Positions 33,175-41,484 of a stretch of DNA of 64,000 bases are shown here, piece after piece (position 1 is the first letter of the stretch; each line of letters starts with the position of its first letter). Made by a program: the position numbers and the translations under genes. Source of the DNA: VSJD01 sp964617825 (GTDB taxonomy: Bacteria; Verrucomicrobiota; Kiritimatiellia; JAAZAB01); NCBI GenBank assembly GCA_964617825.1, contig CAZTWL010000014.1, forward strand, positions 26,062 to 90,061, given 5' to 3'. Under the pieces are notes generated by a model. The model ran no database searches, was not told where the DNA came from, and was given only the letters and a program-made list of their open reading frames with translations.

Positions 33175-34362
33175 ATGCATCAGGCGTTTCCGGGATTGCC
33201 CCCTTTCCTCCGATGCGGGGCGGTGCTGGTGGTGTGCCTGACCGGCTTCCTGGTCGGCTGTGCATCCCCGCCACTCAAGACGGCGCGCGCGAATTTCTAT
33301 GCGGGCCGGTTCGAGCAGGCCAACACCAACCTGGCCACCATCCCGACAGGCGACAAAGACGAGATTCTGTACCTGATGGAGCGGGGCATGATCCGTCAAA
33401 ACCTCGGTCAATACGATTCCAGCGCCCTGGACTGGCGCCGGGCCGGGGACCTGGACGCCAAGCAGGAGACCTACAGCGTTTTCCAGGGGACATCCAGCCT
33501 GATCGTGAATGACCGCACGCTTTCCTTTCGCGGCATGCCGTTCGAACGCACCTTGATGTATGCATTCCTGGCCAAGGATTACCTTGCGCTTTCAAACTGG
33601 GATTACGCAGCCATCTGCGCCCGCAACATTATCAAAAAGCTGGAAAACCTGGACGGCTTTCCGGATATCGCTTATGGCCGCTACATGGCTGGATTCTGCC
33701 TGGAATTGATCAACGATGAGGGCAACGCCGCCATTCAATATCGAGCCGCCGCGCGCCTGTTAACCAACAACGTCATGATCGACGCGCTTTCAGGCGACAT
33801 CCTTCCGGGAACAAATGTCGTTCATGCCATGGCGCCAATTGCCAAAGCCGCTTTGCGAACTGAACCGGCGGAACTGGTTTGCTTCATTGGCATGGGCCGG
33901 ATGCCGGCAGGTGAAATCTACGGGGATTTCTATTCCCAATTCCCACCTTATGCTGAAATCTACGCTAACGATGAATACCTGGGCCGCAGCTATCCGTTTG
34001 CCAATACCGCCGCCCTGATGGGCGCCAGTCAACGCCGTCTGGCCGCCATCCAGTTGGCAAAGGATGCTACGCGCATCGCTACGAAAGTCGCGATCTCCGA
34101 AACCGTCAAGCAGCAAAACGATGCATTGGGAGCCCTGGTCTACCTGGCATTATTCGCCATGGAAGCACCGGACACGCGTTGTTGGGAAACGCTGCCTTTG
34201 TGGCTGGAAATAGCCCGCGTTCCCTGCCCCGCTGACGTAAAATATTTCACCGTGGTCTTTAAGAGCGCCCACGGAGTCACGCTGGGCAGCAAAGTCATCG
34301 CCGCCCCTTTCGCCCGTCGCGGCCATACCTTCATTGCTTTCTGCCGGGACATTGGACGCTGA
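33175..34362 (+). CDS. TPR-like lipoprotein of the COG3014 type
   Basis: The 395-residue product (ATG at 33175, 1 nt after the previous stop) has a lipoprotein signal ending FLVGC (Cys29). After it come TPR-like helices: ARANFYAGRFEQANTNLA, YDSSALDWRRAGDLD, LALSNWDYAAICARNIIKKL, and a conserved-looking C-terminal half with VGCASP-linked beta sequence. Proteins like this are commonly encoded between an LpoB-like and a CsgG-like gene, as here. The function is unknown; I infer an envelope assembly or peptidoglycan-regulating role from context. Confidence 0.65.
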   Translation: MHQAFPGLPPFLRCGAVLVVCLTGFLVGCASPPLKTARANFYAGRFEQANTNLATIPTGDKDEILYLMERGMIRQNLGQYDSSALDWRRAGDLDAKQETYSVFQGTSSLIVNDRTLSFRGMPFERTLMYAFLAKDYLALSNWDYAAICARNIIKKLENLDGFPDIAYGRYMAGFCLELINDEGNAAIQYRAAARLLTNNVMIDALSGDILPGTNVVHAMAPIAKAALRTEPAELVCFIGMGRMPAGEIYGDFYSQFPPYAEIYANDEYLGRSYPFANTAALMGASQRRLAAIQLAKDATRIATKVAISETVKQQNDALGALVYLALFAMEAPDTRCWETLPLWLEIARVPCPADVKYFTVVFKSAHGVTLGSKVIAAPFARRGHTFIAFCRDIGR

Positions 34363-34439
34363 AAGACCGCTCCGTGTGCAGGATGACAGCGTTCCGCACA
34401 ACAAGCGATTCCTCGCCTTGCCTGGAATGACCTGAACCT

Positions 34440-35396
34440 TTATTTGCCCGAATCGATCGTATTGATGATCCAGGCCGGTTCGACGCCGCCGGTGCCGGCA
34501 ATGACATTGACACGCGCTTTGTCAAGCACTTCTTTCATTTCCTCGGCGCTCAGCTTGGTGCGAAAGAGCGGCACCTCGATGGACGTGTCGGCCTTGAGCA
34601 GGATCTGTTTGCTGATATCCTGATATCCGGCCTTTCCGATCGTAATTACGTGATCGCCGGCGTAAACTTGAAAATTCGTCAAGGGCGTTGTGCCGATCAA
34701 CATACCGTCAATTTCGACCATTGCCGGATCAGCCGCTCCGGCTTTTACCGAAAGCTTGACTTTCGGCCGACTATTCTTCTGGTCCAGACGCGCCTGCAAT
34801 TTTTGCTCCATGGTCGGCACAGCCTTAGTCATGGCCGCCTGCAGCAGCTGCACAAGTTCATCCTCGCCCACAACGGTTTGATGCACATCCGATTGCCGGA
34901 AACTACGGGTTGCCACACCTTCCGCCATGGCAATCACCGTGCCGTCGCTGGTATCCAAAGCCTCCAGCGCCACGCGCAAAGTCAGGGTTTGAAATTCAGT
35001 TTTCAATCCGCCCTGGTTAATCACTTCCTTCCCGGGCGAATAGCTCATCAGATTACCACGCAGGACCGCATCCGCATTCACCGCCTGAGCCGCCCGCAGA
35101 AATGATGGCTTAACCGAGGTCTTTTTATCGTTATCGGTCAAAGAGAGCGACTGGATCTGGGCAATAAATTCCCGTCGATCGATAAGCACATAAGCCTGAT
35201 CATTGACCAGTAAAGCGCCTAATGCAAATGCCCCCTTGTCGGCCAGGGCTTTGGGCGTCACCCCACCAACCACAGCCGCATCCGAGGCCACACTGGCTTG
35301 ATTGTCAAAGTCCAGCAAAGCTACCCGTATTGGCGCCGCCGCCGCGCTTGCCGTCACTGCAATCATCAGGCAACTGAACAGAATTCCGGTTTTCAT
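34440..35396 (-). CDS. Exported CsgG-like protein with a PEGA domain
   Basis: The 318-residue product has a cleavable signal peptide (cut near ASAAAA-PIRV). The next part (about 22-200) resembles the CsgG/TolB-N-like fold: VALLDFDNQASV, VLIDRREFIAQIQ, AVNADAVLRGNL. Then comes a PEGA segment (about 213-280, VEIDGMLIGTTPLTNFQV followed by GDHVITIGKAGYQ) of the kind that binds surface or cell-wall glycans. No lipobox cysteine is present, unlike true CsgG, so it is probably a periplasmic relative and not an outer membrane pore. It is the last gene of the minus-strand operon converging on the LpoB-like genes. Confidence 0.7.
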   Translation of the reverse strand: MKTGILFSCLMIAVTASAAAAPIRVALLDFDNQASVASDAAVVGGVTPKALADKGAFALGALLVNDQAYVLIDRREFIAQIQSLSLTDNDKKTSVKPSFLRAAQAVNADAVLRGNLMSYSPGKEVINQGGLKTEFQTLTLRVALEALDTSDGTVIAMAEGVATRSFRQSDVHQTVVGEDELVQLLQAAMTKAVPTMEQKLQARLDQKNSRPKVKLSVKAGAADPAMVEIDGMLIGTTPLTNFQVYAGDHVITIGKAGYQDISKQILLKADTSIEVPLFRTKLSAEEMKEVLDKARVNVIAGTGGVEPAWIINTIDSGK

Positions 35397-35504
35397 TTCA
35401 GGATTCCTCCGTAATTATTGCCAATAGGACAAACAAGGTTTTCGGCATTCGGCCAGCTGGGCTCAGGCCGTAAGCATCCCGATCCACGCTTCTGCCACGG
35501 CAGA

Positions 35505-35984
35505 TCAATGCGTTCGCAAATAGTAAATCAGCCAAAAGATAAGCACCAGCACCGCAATCACCATGAAAATGGCCTTGTTCCGAATAATCCGGCTTTCCTG
35601 GCGCAAAGGTCGCAAGTTCTGAAAATGGCCGGCCATGAAATAATTGGCAAATTTTTTGCGGACAGTCTGCGGATTAGCATCCGGTTGATCGAAGAGCGAG
35701 GGATAACCTTTATCGCCTGCGAACGGATGCCCGGTCGCCTCGCCATTGCCGGGAACCGACTGCCGCGCCGCGTGGGCAAACAAATCGTTTTCCGTTTGCC
35801 CCAGAGGCGGTTTCACTCCGAACACCGGTCCGGGGGCTGCGGGACCTCGCGGCGCAGGCATCCGCGGATATGCCGCGACCGGGCGCGCGGCCGTCTTCAT
35901 TTCACCCTGAACGCGCTCCATTTCCTTCCGGAGTTCATTGATGCGCCGGTCAATAACGCTTACTTTTTTCTTTCCAAAAAGCAT
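35505..35984 (-). CDS. Small C-terminally anchored membrane protein, function unknown
   Basis: The ATG at 35984 has GGAAGG 6 nt upstream and gives 159 residues (MLFGKKKVSVIDRRINELRK). A short charged N-terminal helix (about 8-30) is followed by a Pro/Ala-rich linker and a C-terminal membrane helix (about 136-155, NKAIFMVIAVLVLIFWLIYY) ending in a few polar residues. With no signal peptide, the N-terminal part should face the cytoplasm. I do not recognise a family. It lies 37 nt after the coiled-coil protein gene and shares its topology. Confidence 0.6.
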   Translation of the reverse strand: MLFGKKKVSVIDRRINELRKEMERVQGEMKTAARPVAAYPRMPAPRGPAAPGPVFGVKPPLGQTENDLFAHAARQSVPGNGEATGHPFAGDKGYPSLFDQPDANPQTVRKKFANYFMAGHFQNLRPLRQESRIIRNKAIFMVIAVLVLIFWLIYYLRTH

Positions 35985-36021
35985 GACAAACCTTCCGCAA
36001 TAGTCCCGGCAGCACGAACGC

Positions 36022-36753
36022 TTACAACCCCTTGACGACCAGCACACCGATCAAGACCACCAGCACAATAATCAGTGGCAGACTGAAGGCCAGTCCGACT
36101 TTCATCCAGTCGCCGAACCCGCGCGCGCAGCTGACCAGTCCTTCATTTTCATCTTGCATGGCCGGACGGGCAATGACGCCGATATTGTGGCTCTCCCGCA
36201 TGGCCTCGATCCGGGCAAAGGCTTTATTGTATTCCTTGCGCGTATTATCGATAATCATAAGCGCTTTGCCCAATTCCTCGCGCAGGCCCTCTGTATCGGT
36301 CGGCCACTGATCCTCGTTAAATCCGCGCATGTCATTCAACAGCTGCTTGAAGCGCCGTTCAGTCTCGGCCAACAATTCCAGTCGCTGGTTTAGAACGATT
36401 CCCTCGCGCTCCAGCGCAATAAGACTTTTTTCGAGGTGATCGATCATTTCGCGCTTGCCGGCTTCGTACTTCTCCTGGTTATTACGCAAATTTTCCAGAG
36501 AGTTTTTTTCCCTTTCCAGGGCTTCCTGCTTCGAACGCAATCTTTCCAATTCATCCAGCTTCGTGGCCACCTGACTGTTGATTTCCTCATTGCGCCTGGT
36601 CAAAGGTGTCAGGTTCAAATCCGCGGTGGGCACCGGTTCCGAACGCGGGATGTCGCTCCCGGTTGAACCCTTGTGCGTCGGCCCCATGTTCACTTCCTTG
36701 ACCGCGTCGCGGCGCTGGATCAGATCGTCGTCAATAAAATCAGTATTGCTCAT
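36022..36753 (-). CDS. Coiled-coil protein with C-terminal membrane anchor, function unknown
   Basis: The ATG at 36753 has GAGGAGG 6 nt upstream and gives 243 residues (MSNTDFIDDDLIQRRDAVKE). A polar N-terminus is followed by a long heptad-rich coiled coil (about 65-190: NSQVATKLDELERLRSKQEA, then EREKNSLENLRNNQEKYEAG) and a C-terminal membrane helix (about 218-241). The topology predicts a cytoplasmic coiled coil tethered to the inner membrane. It starts 17 nt after the LysM lipoprotein gene stop. It may be a scaffold linking the cytoplasm to the envelope; this is inference. Confidence 0.65.
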   Translation of the reverse strand: MSNTDFIDDDLIQRRDAVKEVNMGPTHKGSTGSDIPRSEPVPTADLNLTPLTRRNEEINSQVATKLDELERLRSKQEALEREKNSLENLRNNQEKYEAGKREMIDHLEKSLIALEREGIVLNQRLELLAETERRFKQLLNDMRGFNEDQWPTDTEGLREELGKALMIIDNTRKEYNKAFARIEAMRESHNIGVIARPAMQDENEGLVSCARGFGDWMKVGLAFSLPLIIVLVVLIGVLVVKGL

Positions 36754-36770
36754 TTTATTCCTCCTCTTGA

Positions 36771-37607
36771 TTACCTCGGTATTATCAGAATCTGACCGGT
36801 CTTCAGTTTTTGCGAGCCACCCAACGTTTCCCGATTGGCGTCGTAAATCAACTTCCATTTGCGCGGATTGTGATACACGTTGGCAGCCACACGCGAAAGC
36901 GTATCACCCCGCTGGACCCGGTATGGCGTTCCGGCCGGTTTGCCAACCGGTGCCAGCTTGGTGGGCGCCGCCACCGCCGAAGCCGCAACGGAATCGGCGA
37001 TGACCGGCACGGGATTAGTCGATTCAGCGACATGCCCGCCATCCGCCGCCGGCGCTGGCGTTGTCTTGCCGAGCAGAAGTACGGCAGAGCTGGACGATTC
37101 TGAAGTCACGGACGCCGGTGACACGGTAACGCGTCTGGCTAAATTTTCTCGGACTTGCCGCAAGTCCTGCTTGAGCCGATCATTTTCATCCTGGAGCGCC
37201 TGCACTTTCTTGTCCAGCCCGGGGACCTGCTCGGCCATCGACGCGGCAAAGGCAATCTTGGCCTTGCGAATAAACCCCTCGATCATCTCTTTTTTTTCGG
37301 TCTGCGGCCGCAGCTCCAGATAGCGCTCGTAGTGATAAATGGCCTTCACATAATTATGGTCATAATCGCCATACAATTGAGCGACTTCCAAGTGGGCTTG
37401 GGCTAGTTGCGGCTTTTCATCGATCGCCCGGTTAAGGAGTTCCAAGGCCGCCTGTTTATCGCCTTCACGCAACTTGGCGCGCGCCTTGCGAATTACAGGA
37501 TAATTGAATTCCAAGGCATCTTGCTCTTGGACCTGCGAAGAACAGCCTGTCAGCAGTCCGGCCGCCAGTACCACTGTCATGACCCATGCATTAACCTTGG
37601 AAATCAT
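36771..37607 (-). CDS. TPR-LysM lipoprotein
   Basis: LysM domains bind peptidoglycan N-acetylglucosamine. The 278-residue product starts at the ATG at 37607, giving a lipoprotein signal ending GLLTGC (Cys22). TPR-like helices follow (about 35-110: KARAKLREGDKQAALELLNR, AHLEVAQLYGDYDHNY), then a short coiled coil (about 128-155, VQALQDENDRLKQDLRQV), an Ala/Pro-rich linker and a C-terminal LysM (about 229-278, YRVQRGDTLSRVAANVYHNP). It is first in a four-gene operon. A plausible promoter lies 75 nt upstream. Confidence 0.8.
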   Translation of the reverse strand: MISKVNAWVMTVVLAAGLLTGCSSQVQEQDALEFNYPVIRKARAKLREGDKQAALELLNRAIDEKPQLAQAHLEVAQLYGDYDHNYVKAIYHYERYLELRPQTEKKEMIEGFIRKAKIAFAASMAEQVPGLDKKVQALQDENDRLKQDLRQVRENLARRVTVSPASVTSESSSSAVLLLGKTTPAPAADGGHVAESTNPVPVIADSVAASAVAAPTKLAPVGKPAGTPYRVQRGDTLSRVAANVYHNPRKWKLIYDANRETLGGSQKLKTGQILIIPR

Positions 37608-37950
37608 CCGCAACCAGACTCCTTTTGCCCAACCAGTTTCACGCAACGACAACTTGGCAGCATATCTTTTGTTGACAATAGTGTATAGCGAAACCCAACG
37701 GCCAAAGCAATGTTTTTTTGCAGCACCTTGACGCCGAAACGGCCTGAAAATAGCACCACGATGCTTAGCCCGTTCATGACGCGAGAGATTCTATGCGCTG
37801 CCAAAAAGCTACTTTGGGCGCCCTCCATCACACGGCACTACGGCAACGCCGTGATAGATGCCGACAAGGCCAGGGGATTCGTAGGCGACATCGCGATCAT
37901 GTGCATCGCATGGCAGTTCTAGCGCGAGACCGATTCGCAATCAAAACCAA
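37608..37950. other. 343-nt gap between the TPR-LysM operon and folB
   Basis: No credible gene is seen here on either strand. The part near 37,680-37,710 carries a candidate promoter for the TPR-LysM operon. The remainder (about 37,720-37,950) is downstream of folB on the minus strand; I see no terminator-like hairpin with a T tract and no repeats in it. Confidence 0.5.
37682..37710 (-). promoter_or_regulatory. Candidate promoter of the TPR-LysM / CsgG-PEGA operon
   Basis: On the minus strand TTGCTT (37710-37705) and TATACA (37687-37682) are 17 bp apart, 75 nt before the proposed start at 37607. Both boxes are imperfect. Confidence 0.4.
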
Positions 37951-38298
37951 TCAACGTGAACGGTGGATTGTCAATGCAACCACACCGTCCTGCAGGCCGC
38001 CGGGTTTGGTCACCGTAACATCCACCGCTGCAATGCGCGACTCACTCAGGCAGATATCGGCAATATGCTGCGCCAGTGCCTCGAGAAGTTGAAAACGGCT
38101 TTCAATCACCGCCTTGCGCACACACTCGGTCAAAGCGGCATAATCGATCGTATCGGTTAAACGATCGCTTCTTCCGGCCGACTGCAGGTCCAAATGCAGG
38201 TCCAGATCGATAATCACCGTCTGGGGCGCTTGGCGTTCGTGCGGATACAAGCCGATTACGGCGCTCATTTTCAATTGCCGAATGTGAATCTGGTCCAT
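37951..38298 (-). CDS. folB: Dihydroneopterin aldolase
   Basis: FolB cleaves 7,8-dihydroneopterin to 6-hydroxymethyl-dihydropterin and glycolaldehyde in folate synthesis. The 115-residue product has the family pattern: IGLYPHERQAPQ with the substrate-binding Glu21, DTIDYAAL in the middle and VTKPGGL with the catalytic lysine near the C-terminus. Length is standard. It lies 117 nt after a pteridine-reductase-like gene on the same strand, supporting a pterin pathway pair. Confidence 0.9.
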   Translation of the reverse strand: MDQIHIRQLKMSAVIGLYPHERQAPQTVIIDLDLHLDLQSAGRSDRLTDTIDYAALTECVRKAVIESRFQLLEALAQHIADICLSESRIAAVDVTVTKPGGLQDGVVALTIHRSR

Positions 38299-38415
38299 AA
38301 GCAGGCCAAAAAAATGTTCAATGATTGATGCTCAACGAAAAATGATAGATCAGAACAAAAAATGCTCGCCATCCCCTGTCTTTCGTTCCTCGTCTGCTGT
38401 TGCCTACAGCCTGTC

Positions 38416-39150
38416 TCATCCCAGCAGGTGTTTGCCGCTGTCCACAAAGACAACCTGCCCCGTGATGGCGTCCGACTCCAGCAGGAAAAGCGCGGTCTTA
38501 ACCACCTCATGAACACTGGGTCTGAGATTTAGCGGCAGAGGCCCGGCGCTTTCGCGAGTCATACCGGCGGTGTCCGCGGCCAAAACAGGGCCCGGTGCCA
38601 CGCCGTTCACGGTTATTCCCGGCGCCAGTTCCAACGCGGCCAGGCGCGTCAGGTCGGCCAGCGATTTTTTGGCCAGACTGTATGCCACGGCATCCGGTTG
38701 GTGCGATGCAATGCGGCAATCCAGCAGATTGATGATCCGCCCGCACTTGACGCGCCGGGCAAATGCCTGCATGAGCAAAAGCGGGACCAGCAGGTTGACC
38801 TCCCATTCCGCGCGAACCTCCTCCGCCGTGACCTGCATCAAGCGCTGTTTATTGAACACCGCTGCATTATTGACGAGAATATCCAGGCTACCGGCCACGT
38901 CCAAGGCTTGGAGTACAACGCGATCGGCGGCCTGCGGCACCCGGCCATCGCCGGACAGGAAATCGCCGGCCACCGTCCAGGATTTTACACCTTTCCGGCG
39001 CAGACGCGCGGCCAGCGTGGCCGCCGGTCGCGCGGAGTGGTTATAATGAATCACGACCCGGCAGCCTTGGGCGGCCAAACCTTCGCAAAGCGCCGCACCG
39101 ATCCGCCGGCCGCCGCCCGTCACCAGCGCTGTTTTGCCTTTAAGTTGCAT
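38416..39150 (-). CDS. Short-chain dehydrogenase of the pteridine reductase / FolM type
   Basis: SDR enzyme of 244 residues from the ATG at 39150. The cofactor motif TGGGRRIG has the arginine typical of NADPH-dependent pteridine reductases and FolM. The usual catalytic Ser of SDRs is replaced by Asp144 (NLLDCRIAS), followed by Tyr157 and Lys161; the 13-residue Asp-Tyr spacing is the one known from pteridine reductase PTR1. NNAA is present. With folB next to it, reduction of dihydropterins or dihydromonapterin is likely. A general acyl-carrier reductase is the alternative but does not explain the Asp. Confidence 0.75.
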   Translation of the reverse strand: MQLKGKTALVTGGGRRIGAALCEGLAAQGCRVVIHYNHSARPAATLAARLRRKGVKSWTVAGDFLSGDGRVPQAADRVVLQALDVAGSLDILVNNAAVFNKQRLMQVTAEEVRAEWEVNLLVPLLLMQAFARRVKCGRIINLLDCRIASHQPDAVAYSLAKKSLADLTRLAALELAPGITVNGVAPGPVLAADTAGMTRESAGPLPLNLRPSVHEVVKTALFLLESDAITGQVVFVDSGKHLLG

Positions 39151-39308
39151 AGACACACCTATAGTAACTTCAGACCGCCACGGCCGCTATTTCTTTATGT
39201 AACTGCAACGCTAACTTCGTGGCTGCCGGACGAATCCACCCCGTTTCTGCCTCGGCCATATACATCTTTTCGCCATCAATCAAGACAGGTGCGGCGGACG
39301 ATGGTCGC

Positions 39309-40070
39309 CTACTTTTGGACATACCTTGCCAGAGTCCGGTCATACAAATCCACCACGCATCTGAAAGGAGAATAGATCAGCCGAAGACGCACCAGAGCCA
39401 CAAACATTTCCACGGAAGCCTGTCCCACGCGCAAGCGTGATCCGGACACATCCCGCCAGATTGTCGGAGTTTCCAAAATGGCGAATCCGGCACGGCGCAG
39501 TTGAAACAAGAGATCAACATCAAAAGCCCAGCGGGTGATGCCGATATGCGGCAAAATGGCCTGGACCGCTTCGCGTGTCAGCAACTTGGCCCCGCACTGG
39601 GTATCCGAAATCCGCAGCCCGAACATCAAACGAACCAGTGCATTGAACAAACGCGAAGTTAGGCGCCGTTTAAAAGGTTGCTGGACACTGACGCGCGATC
39701 CTGGCATCCAGCGCGAGGCGATGATCGCGCCCGCCGAGCCGATGTTTTCCACAAGTGCCTGAAACGCATCCGGCGGAGTGGCGCAATCGGCATCCACAAA
39801 ACCTATCAGCCGTCCCTGCGCTTTGGAAAATCCCAGGATAACCGCGCCGCCTTTGCCGATCGGGCGTGGATCAACAACGATCCCGACATGTTCATGCGTG
39901 CGGACATACTCCCGGACAACATCTTCCGTGCGATCGCGCGAGCCATTGACCACAACCAGCACCTCGTAGCGGTCGCCATACCGTTCGTTAAAGAACGGCA
40001 GGTATTGATCCAGCATCCGTCCCAGGCGGGCTTCTTCGTTATACGCCGGGATAATGATGGAGAGTTCCAT
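39309..40070 (-). CDS. Family 2 glycosyltransferase, dolichyl-phosphate glucosyltransferase-like
   Basis: GT2 enzymes transfer sugars from nucleotide donors to lipid or sugar acceptors. The ATG at 40070 gives 253 residues starting MELSIIIPAYNEEARLG, the GT-A nucleotide-binding strand; the metal-binding region is GFVDADCATPPDAF and the acceptor region contains DTQCGAKLLTREAVQ. It lacks C-terminal membrane helices, so it fits the single-domain Alg5-like group more than ArnC. No ribosome-binding site is clear. It lies between ftsZ and the SDR gene on the same strand; the product may be a polyprenyl-phosphate sugar for envelope glycans. Confidence 0.75.
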   Translation of the reverse strand: MELSIIIPAYNEEARLGRMLDQYLPFFNERYGDRYEVLVVVNGSRDRTEDVVREYVRTHEHVGIVVDPRPIGKGGAVILGFSKAQGRLIGFVDADCATPPDAFQALVENIGSAGAIIASRWMPGSRVSVQQPFKRRLTSRLFNALVRLMFGLRISDTQCGAKLLTREAVQAILPHIGITRWAFDVDLLFQLRRAGFAILETPTIWRDVSGSRLRVGQASVEMFVALVRLRLIYSPFRCVVDLYDRTLARYVQK

Positions 40071-40215
40071 GGGAATGAATACGGTTAAGGGTTGACGCCA
40101 AACGAAAACAGTTGATTCGGAATAAACAAACGTTCCTTGCACAAAGCGCAATCCCGCTCTGAAGGGCCCATTCGTCCTCGCCCTGCATCGACCAGTCAGC
40201 ACCGGCCATTACCAA

Positions 40216-41484
40216 TCAACTGGCATGATTGCGCAGAACTTTTTGAATCATTATGCCGCGCCGTTTAAATGTTGGAATGTCCAGGTTTTTGCCTTCCACC
40301 ATCGTAGCTTCCACGTCCTTAAAACGGCCATGGCTGACTTGCTCAAACAGCCCAGCCTGCACGATTTTGCCTCGAACCGCAGGCTCCGCTGCGGACATTT
40401 CGGCCGGCGTCATTTCGATCAGGCCAACACCCGATTCATCGTCGCTTTGGGGCGCATTGAATACCACGCCGTCCGCCCCCTTCTTTTCCACGACCAGGAA
40501 AACAACAAACAGCCGGTCCTGCCATTCGTGCTCACAACAAACCCCCGTCATGGTCAGCGCTTCCGCGCGGCCAATCTTGGCAATCCCGGCCATCAATTGA
40601 TCGACTTCTTTCAAAGAGAGATCATTGCCGCCCATTACGCTCACCAGGAAGGCCTCAGCCTCGGCCAGCACGGCGCCCCGGTTCAAGAGAGCATGAGTGC
40701 GCACAGCTTGCAGAACCTGGTTAACCTTGTCCGGGCCGGCGCCTTCGGCGCTGGCAAAAACACAGCGCCCGGTCCCCTTACGCAAGAGCGCGCTCACATC
40801 CTCAAAATTCAGATTAATCACCCCGCGGCGGCTGATGACGCACCAGACCGCTTTCATCCCGCGCGCCAACATATCGTCCGTTTGCTGGAACGCGGCAATG
40901 ATGTTTGTCTTGTCCTCCACAAGGTCCAGCAGCCGTTGATTAGGCAGGCAAATAACGGCATCGGCGACCGCCTGCATGGCCATCAAACCCCGCCGGGCGT
41001 GTTCCATCCGGCGTTTGCCCTCGAACTCGAACGGCAGGGAAGCGAAACAGAGCGTCAGCGCGCCGGACTTACGCGCTTCCTCAAGAATAAGGGGAGCCGC
41101 ACCGGTACCAGTTCCACCCCCCAGGCAGACCACAAGAAAGACAACATCCACATCCCGGAACAGCCCGCGAATCGCCTCGACATCCGATTCCGCCGCGCGC
41201 TGTCCCATCCGCGGCTCGCCGCCCGTGCCTAACCCCTTGATGACACGCACGCCGATGTGCAAACCGGGAAGATCACCGACCTCCTCCAGGCTGCGGCCAT
41301 CCGTGTTGACCGCCACGACGCGCGGCCCTTCCTTCCACTGTCGGGCCATGGCTGCCACGACTTTACACCCGCCATTGCCCAAACCCACCACCAGTGTCCG
41401 CGGGAGAGCCAAGCGCGTCACGCCCTTATCCCTGGTCGCCTGTGGCGCCGCCGACGGCTGGTAAACTGTGCCCGTGCTGCTCAT
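40216..41484 (-). CDS. ftsZ: Cell division protein FtsZ, divergent
   Basis: FtsZ polymerises with GTP into the division ring. The ATG at 41484 overlaps the ftsA stop as ATGA and gives 422 residues. The tubulin signature GGGTGTG (122-128) is intact, as are NTDGRSL and the C-terminal tail DIPTFKRRG, which should bind FtsA. Two core sites differ from the norm: the glycine-rich loop is GLGNGGCKVV with Lys at the usual Asn position, and the T7 loop reads NLNFEDV, with Asn226 in place of the first catalytic Asp while Asp229 is kept. The gene sits in ftsQ-ftsA-ftsZ order. Confidence 0.9.
   Translation of the reverse strand: MSSTGTVYQPSAAPQATRDKGVTRLALPRTLVVGLGNGGCKVVAAMARQWKEGPRVVAVNTDGRSLEEVGDLPGLHIGVRVIKGLGTGGEPRMGQRAAESDVEAIRGLFRDVDVVFLVVCLGGGTGTGAAPLILEEARKSGALTLCFASLPFEFEGKRRMEHARRGLMAMQAVADAVICLPNQRLLDLVEDKTNIIAAFQQTDDMLARGMKAVWCVISRRGVINLNFEDVSALLRKGTGRCVFASAEGAGPDKVNQVLQAVRTHALLNRGAVLAEAEAFLVSVMGGNDLSLKEVDQLMAGIAKIGRAEALTMTGVCCEHEWQDRLFVVFLVVEKKGADGVVFNAPQSDDESGVGLIEMTPAEMSAAEPAVRGKIVQAGLFEQVSHGRFKDVEATMVEGKNLDIPTFKRRGIMIQKVLRNHAS

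Noticed and set aside
39309..40070. Glycosyltransferase as ArnC partner of arnA-arnD
   Set aside because: It lacks the C-terminal membrane helices of ArnC, its sequence is closer to Alg5-type enzymes, and it lies 8 kb away in the division cluster.
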